A DNA stretch of 64,000 nucleotides from Flectonema sp. DT1601 (Eukaryota; Euglenozoa; Diplonemea; Diplonemida; Diplonemidae), in NCBI GenBank assembly GCA_964019425.1, contig OZ025850.1:124001-188000 (forward strand), given 5' to 3'. Every line of letters starts with the position of its first letter. Position 1 is the stretch's first letter. Of the stretch, positions 20,648-31,507 are shown in pieces. The position numbers were made by a program, and so were the translations under genes. The notes below the pieces were generated by a model. That model did not search any database. It saw only the letters and a program-made list of their open reading frames with translations, and had not been told where the DNA came from.

Positions 20648-20732
20648 GTGGGACTTAGATAAATAAATCAAGTGGTTAATACACAATAAATTAAACATGA
20701 ATCATTATAACTGGATTCAGTCAACACAACAT
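20648..20732. repeat. Dispersed repeat pair C, copy 1
   Basis: About 80 bases, roughly 90% identical by eye to 30801-30885. Shared landmarks are ATAAATAAATCAAGTGGTTAA and ATGAATCATTATAACTGGAT. Same orientation, 10 kb apart. Confidence 0.8.
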
Positions 20733-20874
20733 CGCACTTCATGTCTATTACGATAAATCTTTCAGGTGGGGGAGTGGGTTGCATGTTTTTTTTGAGTATA
20801 TATAAGAATAATTAAAAATATCCGTATTTTGTATCAGAGTTTTTTTTTTATTTTAGTTAGAATATGAGTTTTAG

Positions 20875-20908
<34 letters not shown>

Positions 20909-20939
20909 TGCACTAAATTAAAATATAAACAAGAAAAAA

Positions 20940-21100
20940 AAAATTATAAAAACACATTATTCTGCTGTTCCATAATACACTAGTTTCAGTACTGTATCCC
21001 GCATCAGTAAGGACCCAATCGCTAGCTACGATACGTTTGACAGATAGTGCATACGTCTGGGTAAACACTCTCCTGGGGTGATGAATTGAGTTCATCAGAA
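20940..21100. repeat. Dispersed repeat family B, copy
   Basis: Shares TTCTGCTGTTCCATAATACAC with 18278-18300, and a GGACCCAATC piece with 19524-19545. Confidence 0.5.
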
Positions 21101-21139
21101 CAGGATTAGCAAATTTCGGTTTCTAGTTTTAAGCTAGTT

Positions 21140-21310
21140 ATTTTATTTATTTATCGAAATTAGGGAAAGTCTAAATTTCTGAGATAACTCACGGCTGTAT
21201 TTATTTACGAAGCCTAGGAAGCCAAAAGCCAGGAAAAGCTCACAGGGTAACAGTTATACCGCTACCAGCAACTGTGAGACTCTTCACAGACGATAAGACA
21301 CGTAGAATAA
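21140..21310. repeat. Dispersed hairpin repeat, copy B
   Basis: Contains TTTATTTATCGAAATTAGGGAA, AGTTATACCG and the stem CTGTGA/TCACAG at 21272-21289, matching the head and hairpin of the copies at 7965 and 22086 but more diverged and longer. Confidence 0.5.
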
Positions 21311-22049
21311 CCTGGAACAAATGACTACCTAAACCCACCGCCCACGCGAGCAGACAGTGTTAGAGACGTGTACAATTTCGGTACAACACAACCAAAAAAA
21401 AAAAAAAAAAAAAAAAAATAGTAGTGTTGTGCAGGGTGTACTGATAAATTGATAGGTAAATTAAATAAAAAAGAACAAAAAAACGGGGGGAAAAAAAAAA
21501 AAAAAAAAAAAAAATTCCTACTTTTTACAATTACTTACATAGTAAAAGTCTACCTAAATAAGGGCCGCATGTATTTATTCCTGAGAGGCCTTCCACAACC
21601 TCCAACAATTTAATGTATTTGATACGGATGTGTATTAAATTCGAAGCTTCGACATGCTAGCTGAGAATTAATCTGAAAAAAAGCAAAGACAAGTCAACAG
21701 AGACGCCTTACATATCTATTAAAGTCAGTGTATTTCAGACTTCATTTAATTTGAAATTCAAATTTAAAAAAAAAAAAAAAAAAAAATAATTATTTTTTAA
21801 TCCAAACGCAAGGACAGAAATAATCTGGTCTGAGTAATTACAACTGAGAAAAACCAAAACGAAAACATGTTCCTTTTTTTTTTTTTTTTTTTTTAAAACT
21901 TCCGTTGAACTAGAACGCAAAGCAATATTCTAAATAATGAACTGCTTTGTTATTAATTATATAATCCAACACCCGTCGTATATTATGTGATTGTATTTCA
22001 TAGCAACAGAGGGGCCAATCTGTTGGCTGTAAGAAGAAAAAATTCGTCA

Positions 22050-22630
22050 TCCCTTTTTTTTTTTCCCGATTCGAATTTGCTTTTTGTAAATTTATCGAAG
22101 TCAGAGAAGCCAAGCTTTCGGTGATTCCACGCATCGGTTATAATTACCGTGAGACTCTCTCTCACGGCAAGGAGCAGACTTGGATCTGACCAAGTAAAAT
22201 TTCTATGCAGACGCAAGAAAAAATAAAGAAGGCAGTAATTTGAAAAAAAATAAATTCCTCCAACGGAGAGAGAACAACAATAACATAACGGGAAGAATAA
22301 ACAAGCTATTTTTTTTTTTTTTTAATTCTTTTTTTTTTTTTTCTCGGATTCGAATTACCTTTTTTTATAAATTTATCGAAGTCAGAGAAGCCAAGCTTTC
22401 GGTGATTCCACGCATCGGTTATAATTACCGTGAGACTCTCTCTCAAGGCAAGGAGCAGACTAGGATCTGACCAAGTAAAATAGCTTATATTTCTATGCAC
22501 GTTCGGTACAAAGAAAAAAATAAAGAAGGGAATAATTTGAAAAGAAATTTAATCCAGTGAAGAGAGTAAATCAACAGTAACATAACAGGAAGAGTAACGA
22601 GCTATTTTTTTTTTTTTTTTGAATTCTGTG
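22050..22630. repeat. 281-bp tandem duplication carrying hairpin repeats C and D
   Basis: Two units offset by 281 bases. Both contain TTTATCGAAGTCAGAGAAGC, the segment CAAGCTTTCGGTGATTCCAC, and a stem CCGTGAGA/TCTCACGG (22147-22167 in the first; one mismatch in the second at 22428-22448), then AGAAGGnAnTAATTTGAAAA and GAGCTATTTT or AAGCTATTTT with a T-tract. Within a unit GTCAGA near the start can pair with TCTGAC near 22196, and CCAAG with CTTGG, so the unit could fold as one structured RNA of about 95 bases. The minus-strand open frame shared by the two units simply follows from the duplication. Confidence 0.8.
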
Positions 22631-23479
22631 GGCAAAATAGCTTTTTAAGACAAGTGAAAAATCGCACAAAGATGAACTACCGACAAAAAGGGCAAAGACG
22701 CAAAGAAACAAACCTAATCTAAATACCACCTGTTTTTTGTATGTCCTGCAGCTTGTTGAACACAAACACCCTTTCGTACTAAAAAATAGTTTTTTTTTTT
22801 TTTTCTTTTTTTTTTTTAAATTTATATTAAAAACCCTTTTTCAGCGACACCACGGAAACCACAAAGCCTGCATCCAATTAAGTACCCAGGTTGATAAAAC
22901 AAATTATTATAACGGGAAAAAAAATAAATGGAAATAAAAGATGTGAGGTGGGAGAATGCAAAGCATCACGTCGCGTATTTTTTATTTTTATTTTTATTTT
23001 ATTTTTTTGCACATTAAAACCCGCAACGCCTTAGGAAAATTGCCATAAGATGCGACCTCTCGTGCATGATTCAAGTGGGGAAGGAAGAAACGCACATCAC
23101 ATTCATAAAAAGGCACAGAAGTAGCATAATACACTTTTTTTTTTTTTTCCAATAAATTAACAGAAAACAGGTCTCAAAAGTAGACAATTACATAATACCC
23201 GTTTCTATAACAATGTGGCTATTCTATTTCATCCTGACAAGACACTGTTGGACCTAAAAAAGGGTTTACCACGTTGATATAACTAACACAGAATAACATT
23301 AAAGAAACAACTATCAGCTTTTTTGTTATTTCCTTTTTCCAACCACAAACTAACAATAGAAAAAAAGTAGTTTTAATTTAATTTTATTCCTTTTTTTTTT
23401 TTTTTTTTTTTTCTATTTCGTAGGACAGGATACTACAAAAAAAAAAAAAAAATCGCAGCTAAACAGTAGCCGCATATTT

Positions 23480-23510
<31 letters not shown>

Positions 23511-24334
23511 TTAGAGAATCAATCAATCAAGAAGACGAACTCGTAAGTGGAAGATATATCTCTGTGATACGATACGAATTAAAACAAAAATAGTAAGTGA
23601 ATCCCTACAGGGTACACATGCAAGTGTGTCAGAAAGATTAGCAGCATGCGTACCCATTAGCACAAAAAAGAAACAAGAGTCGTCCAATGACGGTATAGTT
23701 ATCAGAACATATCCAGTCTTTGAACGATTCTTTGAGTTAATTGCACACAGTAAAAATATGAGGGAATGCAATGCAATGGTTTACGGCAAAGTCAGTCAAT
23801 GAAGAAGAGTGACACTCATCGAGGCATTACCATTGCGGGGGTTTGGATTGCAAATCTGAGAAAAAAATAACGATTTTTGTTATGTCGTTTACTCTCTCAC
23901 TTTATATAATCTCACCACGAGGAGAAACCAGTTTATCGGTTTCACTTCCCGAGGTGAGACGTCGATTATTTTTTATTATGGCCTTAGAGGCATCTGTGGA
24001 AGGAAAAAAGAAAAGAAAAAAAAAAGAGGAAAAAGAGGGAGAAAAAAAAAAGATCTGAAGAGAATTTATGTATTGCAGCCTACTAACATATAAGGTTATT
24101 CAACGAGACTTGTCTTTCCCGGCCATGATTTAAGAACTGCGCGTATGGAAGAAGCAGTAAGCAAGCGAAGAATATTTCCTGAGTAGAATTTCATACATTT
24201 GAAAGGGAAAGTTAAATAGGAAATATTTATAAAAAAAAAAAGAAGAAAGAAAAAAAAACACACCCATTTTGCAAATAGAAATAGATAAGAGCACTAAATC
24301 AAGGTATATAAAAAAAATTTCCATTTTTTAAACT

Positions 24335-24480
24335 GTGGAATATGCAGTTTTCAGCCCTTACATTTGTTTTCACCAGTAAGTTCTGGGGACTTCATTCCTT
24401 TTTGATATTAGATCGGATGTCAAGCAATTAACAGCAACAAAGAACCAATCGTAATAGATGAGATGTTGACGAGGCCCCAC
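24335..24480. repeat. Dispersed repeat family B, copy
   Basis: Shares AGTAAGTTCTGGGGACTTCATTCC with the 51175-51200 copy, and TGTGGAATA..CAGTTT with the 18300-18325 copy. Confidence 0.5.
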
Positions 24481-26539
24481 AACAAGGACCAGTTTCTACT
24501 TATTAAAAAAGAAGAAAAAAAAGAAACAAGCAAAAACCGATGGAAGTCCCTTTGATACAAAGAAAACAAACAAACTGTTGAGAAACGAACATAAAATAAA
24601 AAATATAAAAAATATTATTAAAAAAAAAAACGGATGTGAATTTCATGTAAAAAACAAAGACAGATAAATGTTCAGAAAAGAATAAAAATTTCTCACTCAT
24701 CATTAGAAGTAGACCGTTGTATAATCCACAAGAAGGGGTTAACTGTTCCATTTTTGTATCACAAACGACGATAATTTAACATAAGCTTTTAGGTAATGCT
24801 AGTTAATCCACAAGAATAGGGGGGCAAATATAACTTAATACTTTACTTTCCCTATTATAATAAGCAGGCAGTTATCACAATAAAAATCATTCGATCAATC
24901 GATAACTTCAACGATAAGTTAGTAAGAAAAAAATATTTAGCAAAGTTCAGAACTGAAGACTGCATAATTCACACCAGTAGAGTACTCCTATTGCGGAGAG
25001 TGTGTTTTTATAGTTTTGGATGAAAGGATCAGGGGAGTGAAACCTCAGTCAAATTGACCCGAGGATCACGCACGTGAGCATCCCATGCCCTGCAAGTCAT
25101 TACAGTTTGAAAATATTAATGGAAAACTTAATAAGATTTGTCTGGTAATGGGTAGAAAAGGGAAGGAACTTAACACGATACGAAAGGTTCAAATTAGGCA
25201 AGAATACTGCAGGTCTTTGCACATAAAAACAAAAACAATAAAAGTACTGTCACCATGAAACAAGAGCCATCGTATCAATCCGCCTGGTTTCTTCGGTGGA
25301 AACCACATGAACGCAGTTGCCACCACTTGCGCAACAGTGAAAAAAAAAGGAGGGGGTGAAAAAGAACAACACGACTGGAGAGATTTTATACGATACGACT
25401 AAGGGGGGGGAGAGTAGTTGATTTTGTGTATTTTTTTTTTTCGATTTTTGTGAAAACCGAAAAACTACTTAGAAACAAAGTTGAGAGAGAGCAAGTTGAG
25501 CGAACTTTTCCTGCCTGGACTTCAATAAGTAACATAGTTAGCCGTCACGAGTTGTGCTCTCCCCTGATAGTTGATTGTCTTTCTATAAGATGGCAACTTC
25601 CTATTGCGTGGAGGGTATAGGAACTTGTCAGCAGTAAAAAGAAATAAAATCATATCCACGTCGCTATTCACACCACAAAAGGAATCGCGGAACATGACCG
25701 GACACGTTCACCCTTAATCCTTCCTAGCGTTCAAATCGTAAGAGGGGTTGCCGAAAGGCTTTAAAGAGAGTACCACAAAAAATTGGGCAATACGATTGCT
25801 GTACCAATCTGTAAGAAACAAAAGGAAGCTCAAATAAAAACAATCAGTTTTAGTTCTTAATTGCTCCGAACCGCCCGCTCCCCTAAAAAAAAGAAAGGGG
25901 AAAAAAATAAAAATCCCACAGATGTTAAGGCAGTAAAATGCGGGTACAGTGCATCTCTTTATACCCTACAGGGTTTGCAATGAGAGAAAGGTAGTTTTCT
26001 TTTTTTCCTTTCTATTGCAAAACAAAAAAGAAAAACTACGAAACAAATTATGAGAAAAGAAAAATGACTTTTGAATTGAACACGAGTGACGTTGGTTGTG
26101 AATGAAACCAAACAAACAGAGATTCTATTCTAATATATTATAATATTGAAAAAAAAAAAAAAAAATAATACAAACAAATAAACAAATAACAATAACAATA
26201 AAGACAGAGAGAAAAAAAAAAGACTTGAGAGAAAAATAAAAAACCCCCTTCGCTAAACTAGGTTTCTACTTTTTCTCAAATAAAACAACAAAACTATTCA
26301 GATAAAAGAGCCTTATTTATTTTATTTTTTTTTGTTCATCGCAGACAGTAATACCGACACAGAAAAATTTGATAACAAGTTTGACATAATAAATAACGGA
26401 CTCTTAATCTGAATGGTTTCTTCTCCGACTTCGGGTGCAAAATTTAAAAAAAAAAAAAAAAAACGGAAATCAGGACAGATAAAAAAGCCTCGGCAAACAC
26501 ATTCTTCCCCATCATTTTAGAAAGGGCAGAGGAACTACA

Positions 26540-26640
26540 GGGCGTTAGCCCGCATTTCGCCGTAAGCTTGCAACTGGCAATGGTAAAGGAACTGACGGAT
26601 TGCAGCTTGTGTGACCCTGACACTAATCGGACAACTCGGT
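26540..26640 (+). pseudogene. Possible degenerate 18S rRNA fragment
   Basis: AAAGGAACTGACGGA (26585-26599) is one base from the near-universal SSU rRNA motif AAAGGAATTGACGGA. Just before it, TTCGC..AAG..TG.AACT resembles the usual TCGCAAG..TGAAACT. Just after, TGCAGCTTG..TGAC...ACAC resembles TGCGGCTTAATTTGACTCAACAC once about 25 bases are removed. The resemblance is suggestive only; chance is not excluded. Confidence 0.3.
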
Positions 26641-27214
26641 ACCGATTAAGCTGTTAAGGTTGTATATAAAAAAAAGAAGAAGATATCTCTAAAAAAAGGA
26701 AAGGGTAAAAAGTCAGTTCCACAATAACCTACTTAGGTTATCGTCACTCTCGAATATGTTAAAGTTGGCCTTGTCCCAGCAGGGACCAAAACAATGATAA
26801 ATCAAAGACAAAGGAAGGCCTTCTTAGACAATGAGTACACCGTCTTTGTGACAAAGGGAAACATGGTTTAGTTTCCACTTTTAAGGTACCTTACGATATC
26901 AAAAAAGACACTTCAATAAAGACATTCACAGCCAAGTAGTCTAAAATGAAGTGTTACAATAAGAAGGAAAACGACACTATGACGAAACCACGATAGTCAC
27001 AAACACACGAGTGGATCCAACGATCTGGATCGTAAGAGTAATTATGATAAACTACTTCAAAAAATATAATATAATAAAATAAAATAAAAACTCAGACAAC
27101 AATCTCGAACAATACAACGCACCAAGGCATGTGGGAGAGTAGTCAGTTTTTCGTAATATTGCTGCAGGTTCAACCACAGCAACACTACTGCTAACCTGAG
27201 TGCATCAACCAACG

Positions 27215-29566
27215 TTATAGAATTGGGTCAGGATCTTTACCACCTCCTCTATGAGGAGGTGGTGGAGGAAACGGAACCATTGCTACTCCTCCAAACGACG
27301 TTGCTGAAGCAGGGGAAGGCAGGAGTGAAGGAGACGCTAGTGATTTATTACTGTGAGGGCTGCATAGTGGCATCTTATACGCGACAAGATCAGGAGATGG
27401 GAACCTAACTGATGAATTATTGCTAAAGACTGCATCCCTGTTTGGACTATTCAACATACCCGCAGCACTAATCAAAGGACCAGCTAATCCTTGACTCGAA
27501 TTTGAGGCAAGTCGTAATGGATTCGACTGTTGAGAATTAGTTTGAAGAGGAGTGTAAACAGGATTAATAAGAGAGGCTGCTACTTCTAGTAATTTATGAT
27601 GATCAGAGTCTTCAGGTTTATCCCACGAATCAGACGAAGCGACCTCACTGTGAGTACCTCCTACCTGCATTCTGTCTTCTCTAGCTAGGTTTAAAGGAGA
27701 AGGTACTTCACGTTTTGCCTTTGTAAGCTGACGAGGTCGAGGTCGGCTATCAACCTCAAGACACGATGATGAACCAGAACTTCTGGCGTCAAATATAGAA
27801 CTTCCTTCCAATTGAATTTTAAAATCATCTTCGTTGCTATTTCCTTGCGGCTCCGATGAAGAGTTCTTACGAGCAAATGAAACGACTCTTTTTCTACCGA
27901 CTTGGTTACCATTGTGAATGCCGCCCAGATCAATTTCTTGTTTTGGATCTCTCACAGAGTTTACTTTCATGTTTTTCATACTCTTGGATGAGAAGATATT
28001 TTTATTTGATGAATTTGATGCTCGATGACCAGAAAGACGTCCCCCGACTCCCCTGAATGTCGGACTTCCTCTCATAGTAGGACTGCGTTGGTAAGAACCG
28101 TTTCCGTTACTGCTGTGGTTGTTTGATACATCATCGTCATCACCAGCTGCAAATAAGTCCATGAAAGCGTTCATTTTTACTGTAAGTTCTTCCATGTCGT
28201 TCTGTAACGCATCAAGTTTGTGATCAATCACCGGGTCGTTTGCTTCAATTGATGTGGTCTGGCATCTGGTAGTGCGAAACTTCTTTACTGCAGCGTACAC
28301 TTGATTCTCTTTATGTTTTGAGAGACCTTTCAAAAATGTCTTAGTTTTTGAACGAACTCTTCCTTTACTTCCGTTTTTACGAGCGCGAGCTCTATTTGCG
28401 CTGGTTGCTCTCCATACGGCCTGAATGAGAGTAGCAGCAGCGTTTCGAACTTTTCTTCCACCAGTTTCAGAATCTAAAAATGAAACAACCATCTGCTGTT
28501 GTTTGCTTGGTGTTAACTTATTAGTGACAACACCACCAAAGACTGCTAAAATTACTTGTCCAACCAACCCAAGAATAGCAGTTAAAATTCTACCGGAAAC
28601 AGTCTTTGGAGTCATGTCCCCATAACCAATAGTGGTGAAGGTAACAAAACTAAACCACAAACAATTACCTAAATCTGAGAAGTCGTGATTCTCCTGTCGT
28701 TTTCTCTCTAAAATAAACAAAGCAAAAGCTGAGATCCAAAGAGTAACAAACGTACACAATGAAACCATGGCGACTGAATGTTCGTAGAATAAAATTTTCA
28801 ACGTTAGGTTCCATTTGATTGACCAATTTATCTTTCTGAATTCGACGTAAAAACTGCGGAGAAAATTCCTTTTTCGGAAAGCAGCGCTGCTGGTGTGCAA
28901 CAGTCTAGCGACTAAGTAAAGACGTAAGAACATTCCTAATTGAAGGAAGTAATACATCGTTGGTTGAGTCTTTGCCATCCAAGGATACGGAAATAACAAA
29001 TGAATAAAAACCTCAAAAAGAAATTTCCAAAGCAAAGAAGAAGACGCGAATCGGTAACGATGAGTTTTCTGACTGCCTAGAGCCTCTGGGATTACTTGTT
29101 GTGACCATTCTCGTCGCTTATCACTAAGTAGCAGTCTGTAGTACTTTCCAAGTAAACAAATGCTGACAATAGATAAGGCTGCGGTGAGTCCCTTTGACAC
29201 GGCTGAGCAGTAAAAAACCCACTCAGTGAAATCATCGTTGGGAATAATTATACCAGTCGGTAGGATGATAACACCACCACCGTAGTACCAAACTGAAATA
29301 TTTTGAAACATCATTAAAGTTAGTACCAGCAGTGCTGATATAGTGAGCTGCTGATCAATTCGCAATCGTTCTCTGTCACTCTTCGCGGCTTGAAATAAAC
29401 TTGTTACATTGAGTAGTTGAGACGAGGTTTCTTTCTTCTTTTGTCCCCCCTCAGCCTGCTTCTCAGTTGCATCGCTTTGCCTGGTCAGGTCTAATCCCAG
29501 TTCTCCTTCAGAGCTCTTTTGCTTATCAAGGAGGGGTCGGAGGTACCCAGTACCTGCATCCCCCAT
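27215..29566 (-). CDS. SK-type (calcium/calmodulin-activated) potassium channel
   Basis: A 783-residue channel. Six hydrophobic segments lie between about residues 80 and 340, with a pore loop carrying the K+ selectivity filter TTIGYGDMTP (near 310). After S6 comes NKLTPSKQQQMVVSF and then KVRNAAATLIQAVWR, matching the calmodulin-binding domain of small-conductance KCNN channels, where calmodulin is the calcium sensor; the same piece also reads as an IQ motif. A short coiled coil (about 445-465) may support tetramerisation. The last about 300 residues are Ser/Asn/Pro-rich and probably disordered. Such a channel would set membrane potential in response to calcium at the plasma or flagellar membrane. 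The ATG follows an acceptor AATTTTCCCAACAG (AG at 29575-29576), leaving 8 bases. Confidence 0.9.
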   Translation of the reverse strand: MGDAGTGYLRPLLDKQKSSEGELGLDLTRQSDATEKQAEGGQKKKETSSQLLNVTSLFQAAKSDRERLRIDQQLTISALLVLTLMMFQNISVWYYGGGVIILPTGIIIPNDDFTEWVFYCSAVSKGLTAALSIVSICLLGKYYRLLLSDKRREWSQQVIPEALGSQKTHRYRFASSSLLWKFLFEVFIHLLFPYPWMAKTQPTMYYFLQLGMFLRLYLVARLLHTSSAAFRKRNFLRSFYVEFRKINWSIKWNLTLKILFYEHSVAMVSLCTFVTLWISAFALFILERKRQENHDFSDLGNCLWFSFVTFTTIGYGDMTPKTVSGRILTAILGLVGQVILAVFGGVVTNKLTPSKQQQMVVSFLDSETGGRKVRNAAATLIQAVWRATSANRARARKNGSKGRVRSKTKTFLKGLSKHKENQVYAAVKKFRTTRCQTTSIEANDPVIDHKLDALQNDMEELTVKMNAFMDLFAAGDDDDVSNNHSSNGNGSYQRSPTMRGSPTFRGVGGRLSGHRASNSSNKNIFSSKSMKNMKVNSVRDPKQEIDLGGIHNGNQVGRKRVVSFARKNSSSEPQGNSNEDDFKIQLEGSSIFDARSSGSSSCLEVDSRPRPRQLTKAKREVPSPLNLAREDRMQVGGTHSEVASSDSWDKPEDSDHHKLLEVAASLINPVYTPLQTNSQQSNPLRLASNSSQGLAGPLISAAGMLNSPNRDAVFSNNSSVRFPSPDLVAYKMPLCSPHSNKSLASPSLLPSPASATSFGGVAMVPFPPPPPHRGGGKDPDPIL

Positions 29567-31507
29567 CAGTATGTCTGTTGGGAAAATTAGTGATGAGATA
29601 TTTTACGCACAACTGCGGTATAATAATAACACAACTGAATTCTTCATATGTGTGAAGAATCTGACTGATGAAAACAATAAAGGTAAACTTCTTACAATAC
29701 TATTCAACAGTAAACAATAAGTTCATCATTAAGCTGTAAAGCGTTGCTGAGCTGGGTGTGGAGAACTGATTCAGAAGAATAGTAGGAAGTTACAGAGGGG
29801 ATAAATTATTTGAGAAAAATGGGATTGAAGGAAGTGGGGATGGAGTATTAGGTAGGAAAGTGAATCTACTCACTCGAAATCAACAGCACGTCAAAGTAAG
29901 TAAGCATCGTGTATTTATTGGAAAGAAAGGGTCAAGCCCCCATTCGACGATTTTCTTTTTTTTTTTACCACCTGATAGGCCACTGTAATTGTTTATTTCT
30001 TCAGCACTAACGATAAAAATACCGAAAGTACTTTTCCGCTTTTTTTTTTTTTTTTTTTGATATCAATACAATAAAAAAATAGTGAGAATTGAGAGCGAGA
30101 GAGAAACAAATGCACCACAGTTGTCTGAAGGGAAGATTACTGAGGGCGAACCATGTCACAAATTGCCCATCCTTTCACCTAACGGGTGTTGGGAATTTTG
30201 ATTAAAAAGGAGACCTGCTTCAACTATACGAGGGATAGCCCAATGTTATTATTTCCTGTTAGTCAGCTAGAGAGCTTTCTTGTTATTCGATTTTTTTTTT
30301 TTTTTAAATTAATCCGAATTAAGATCTCGTAAAACTTGAAAATGGAATTTTTTTTTTCTCAATAACGTCATCTAGGGACCGACAGGTTCCCTCACCGCGT
30401 TGTACTATCAAAAAAGGGACAAAAGTAAAAAAGAAGAAAAGCTAATTACACAAGGGATGGTATTTATTTATTTGTAAGCTGCGGGGGGACTTTCTATCTT
30501 TCATTCCTTTTTTAGTTTATTTTTAAGCTTTCTCATTTCTGTTGTTATTGTTTCTTCAGGAGAGAAGCGAGGGGGAGTTTTTTTTTCATTAGTATTAAAC
30601 ATAAGAGAGAAAAAGTGAAACAAAAAAAAAAACTGTATTTGTGTCATGATAAATGTAATTATAAAAAACACTTAATAAGATACAGTAGTTAACTATAAGG
30701 GATAGAGAATGGTTTTTTTTTTTCCAGAAGTCGAAATAAGTGTATTCTTGTCGTATGGTGAAAAAGATTCGAGTTTACGACATAGATAATGTGTTCTTGT
30801 GGGGGGACTTGGATAAATAAATCAAGTGGTTAACACGCAACAAATTAGACATGAATCATTATAACTGGATTCTGTCCACACATTATAACGTGTTCTACAT
30901 TTTATTTATTTTGTATTGTCGGAGAAGAAACTATTCAGATTGAAAAGCTAATCTGAATGTTTTTTGTTCTTTTTTTTTTTTCGCAAAAATCATTTACCAC
31001 AGAGTGCTATTATAAGGTGGTTAACAAAAACACCGAAACCACGAGGTAAGCATCAACATTCCCATAGTAGCAGTGCTAAGAAACAAAAGAGGTGTCAATT
31101 TGGGAACCTTGAACAAATATTAATGATCTTTTTATCATAAAACTCGTTGGTTTCAACTTTATTCTAAATAAATAAAAAAAAAAAAAAAACACGAAATCTT
31201 TTTGAAAAGATATTATAATAAAAAGAAACAGTTGTCTGATTCTCACAGACAGTCTCGATCTGACGAGTAGAAATTACTTCTTTTTTTGTTGTCATAAAAA
31301 GGACGATCATATCTTTTTTAATATCTGCGGTACTCCTTGATTACTGTGGGCTCTAATAACACAACACCCATTCCCTTAGACAGTCACAGTCGTATGAATA
31401 TTTCAACAGATTTCAATCTTTCGTAAAGTACAGTCACAGCCAGTACCGTAAAGTGTTGTACTTGGTAAGTAAACATCGCCAGTTCAGCTTTCATACAACT
31501 TAACAGC
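29567..31507. other. spacer with repeats
   Basis: No gene is recognised. It includes minus-strand GTGAGTAG at 29866-29873, repeat C copy 2 (30801-30885), a partial hairpin repeat (31233-31270) and T-tracts near 30040-30058 and 30290-30305. Confidence 0.5.
30801..30885. repeat. Dispersed repeat pair C, copy 2
   Basis: About 90% identical by eye to 20648-20732, same orientation; the flanking sequences differ. Confidence 0.8.

Larger units (their letters stand above)
19417..27214. other. 7.8-kb gene-free, repeat-rich region
   Basis: I recognise no protein gene on either strand across this stretch, the largest gap in the window. It holds two diverged copies of a sequence with AATGGAG(G)GAGAG and TTGTATCATAA (19690-19860 and 20360-20640), hairpin repeats (21140-21310, 22086-22210, 22370-22500), dispersed repeat family B (20940-21100, 24335-24480) and a possible 18S rRNA scrap (26540-26640). 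Poly(A)/poly(T) runs of 20-29 bases are frequent (for example 20880-20906, 21393-21418, 21489-21513 and 23484-23510). Small open frames are not supported by composition or recognisable domains. A multi-exon gene built from very short exons cannot be excluded by eye. On the minus strand near 19520-19562 a stretch between CAG and GTGAGT reads VLLLTNFYGLGPLA, but its core recurs in the repeats. Confidence 0.6.

Noticed and set aside
21998-22500. Two similar 60-70-residue frames on the minus strand
   Set aside because: Similarity follows entirely from the 281-bp tandem duplication and hairpin repeat; no start context, acceptor or domain.
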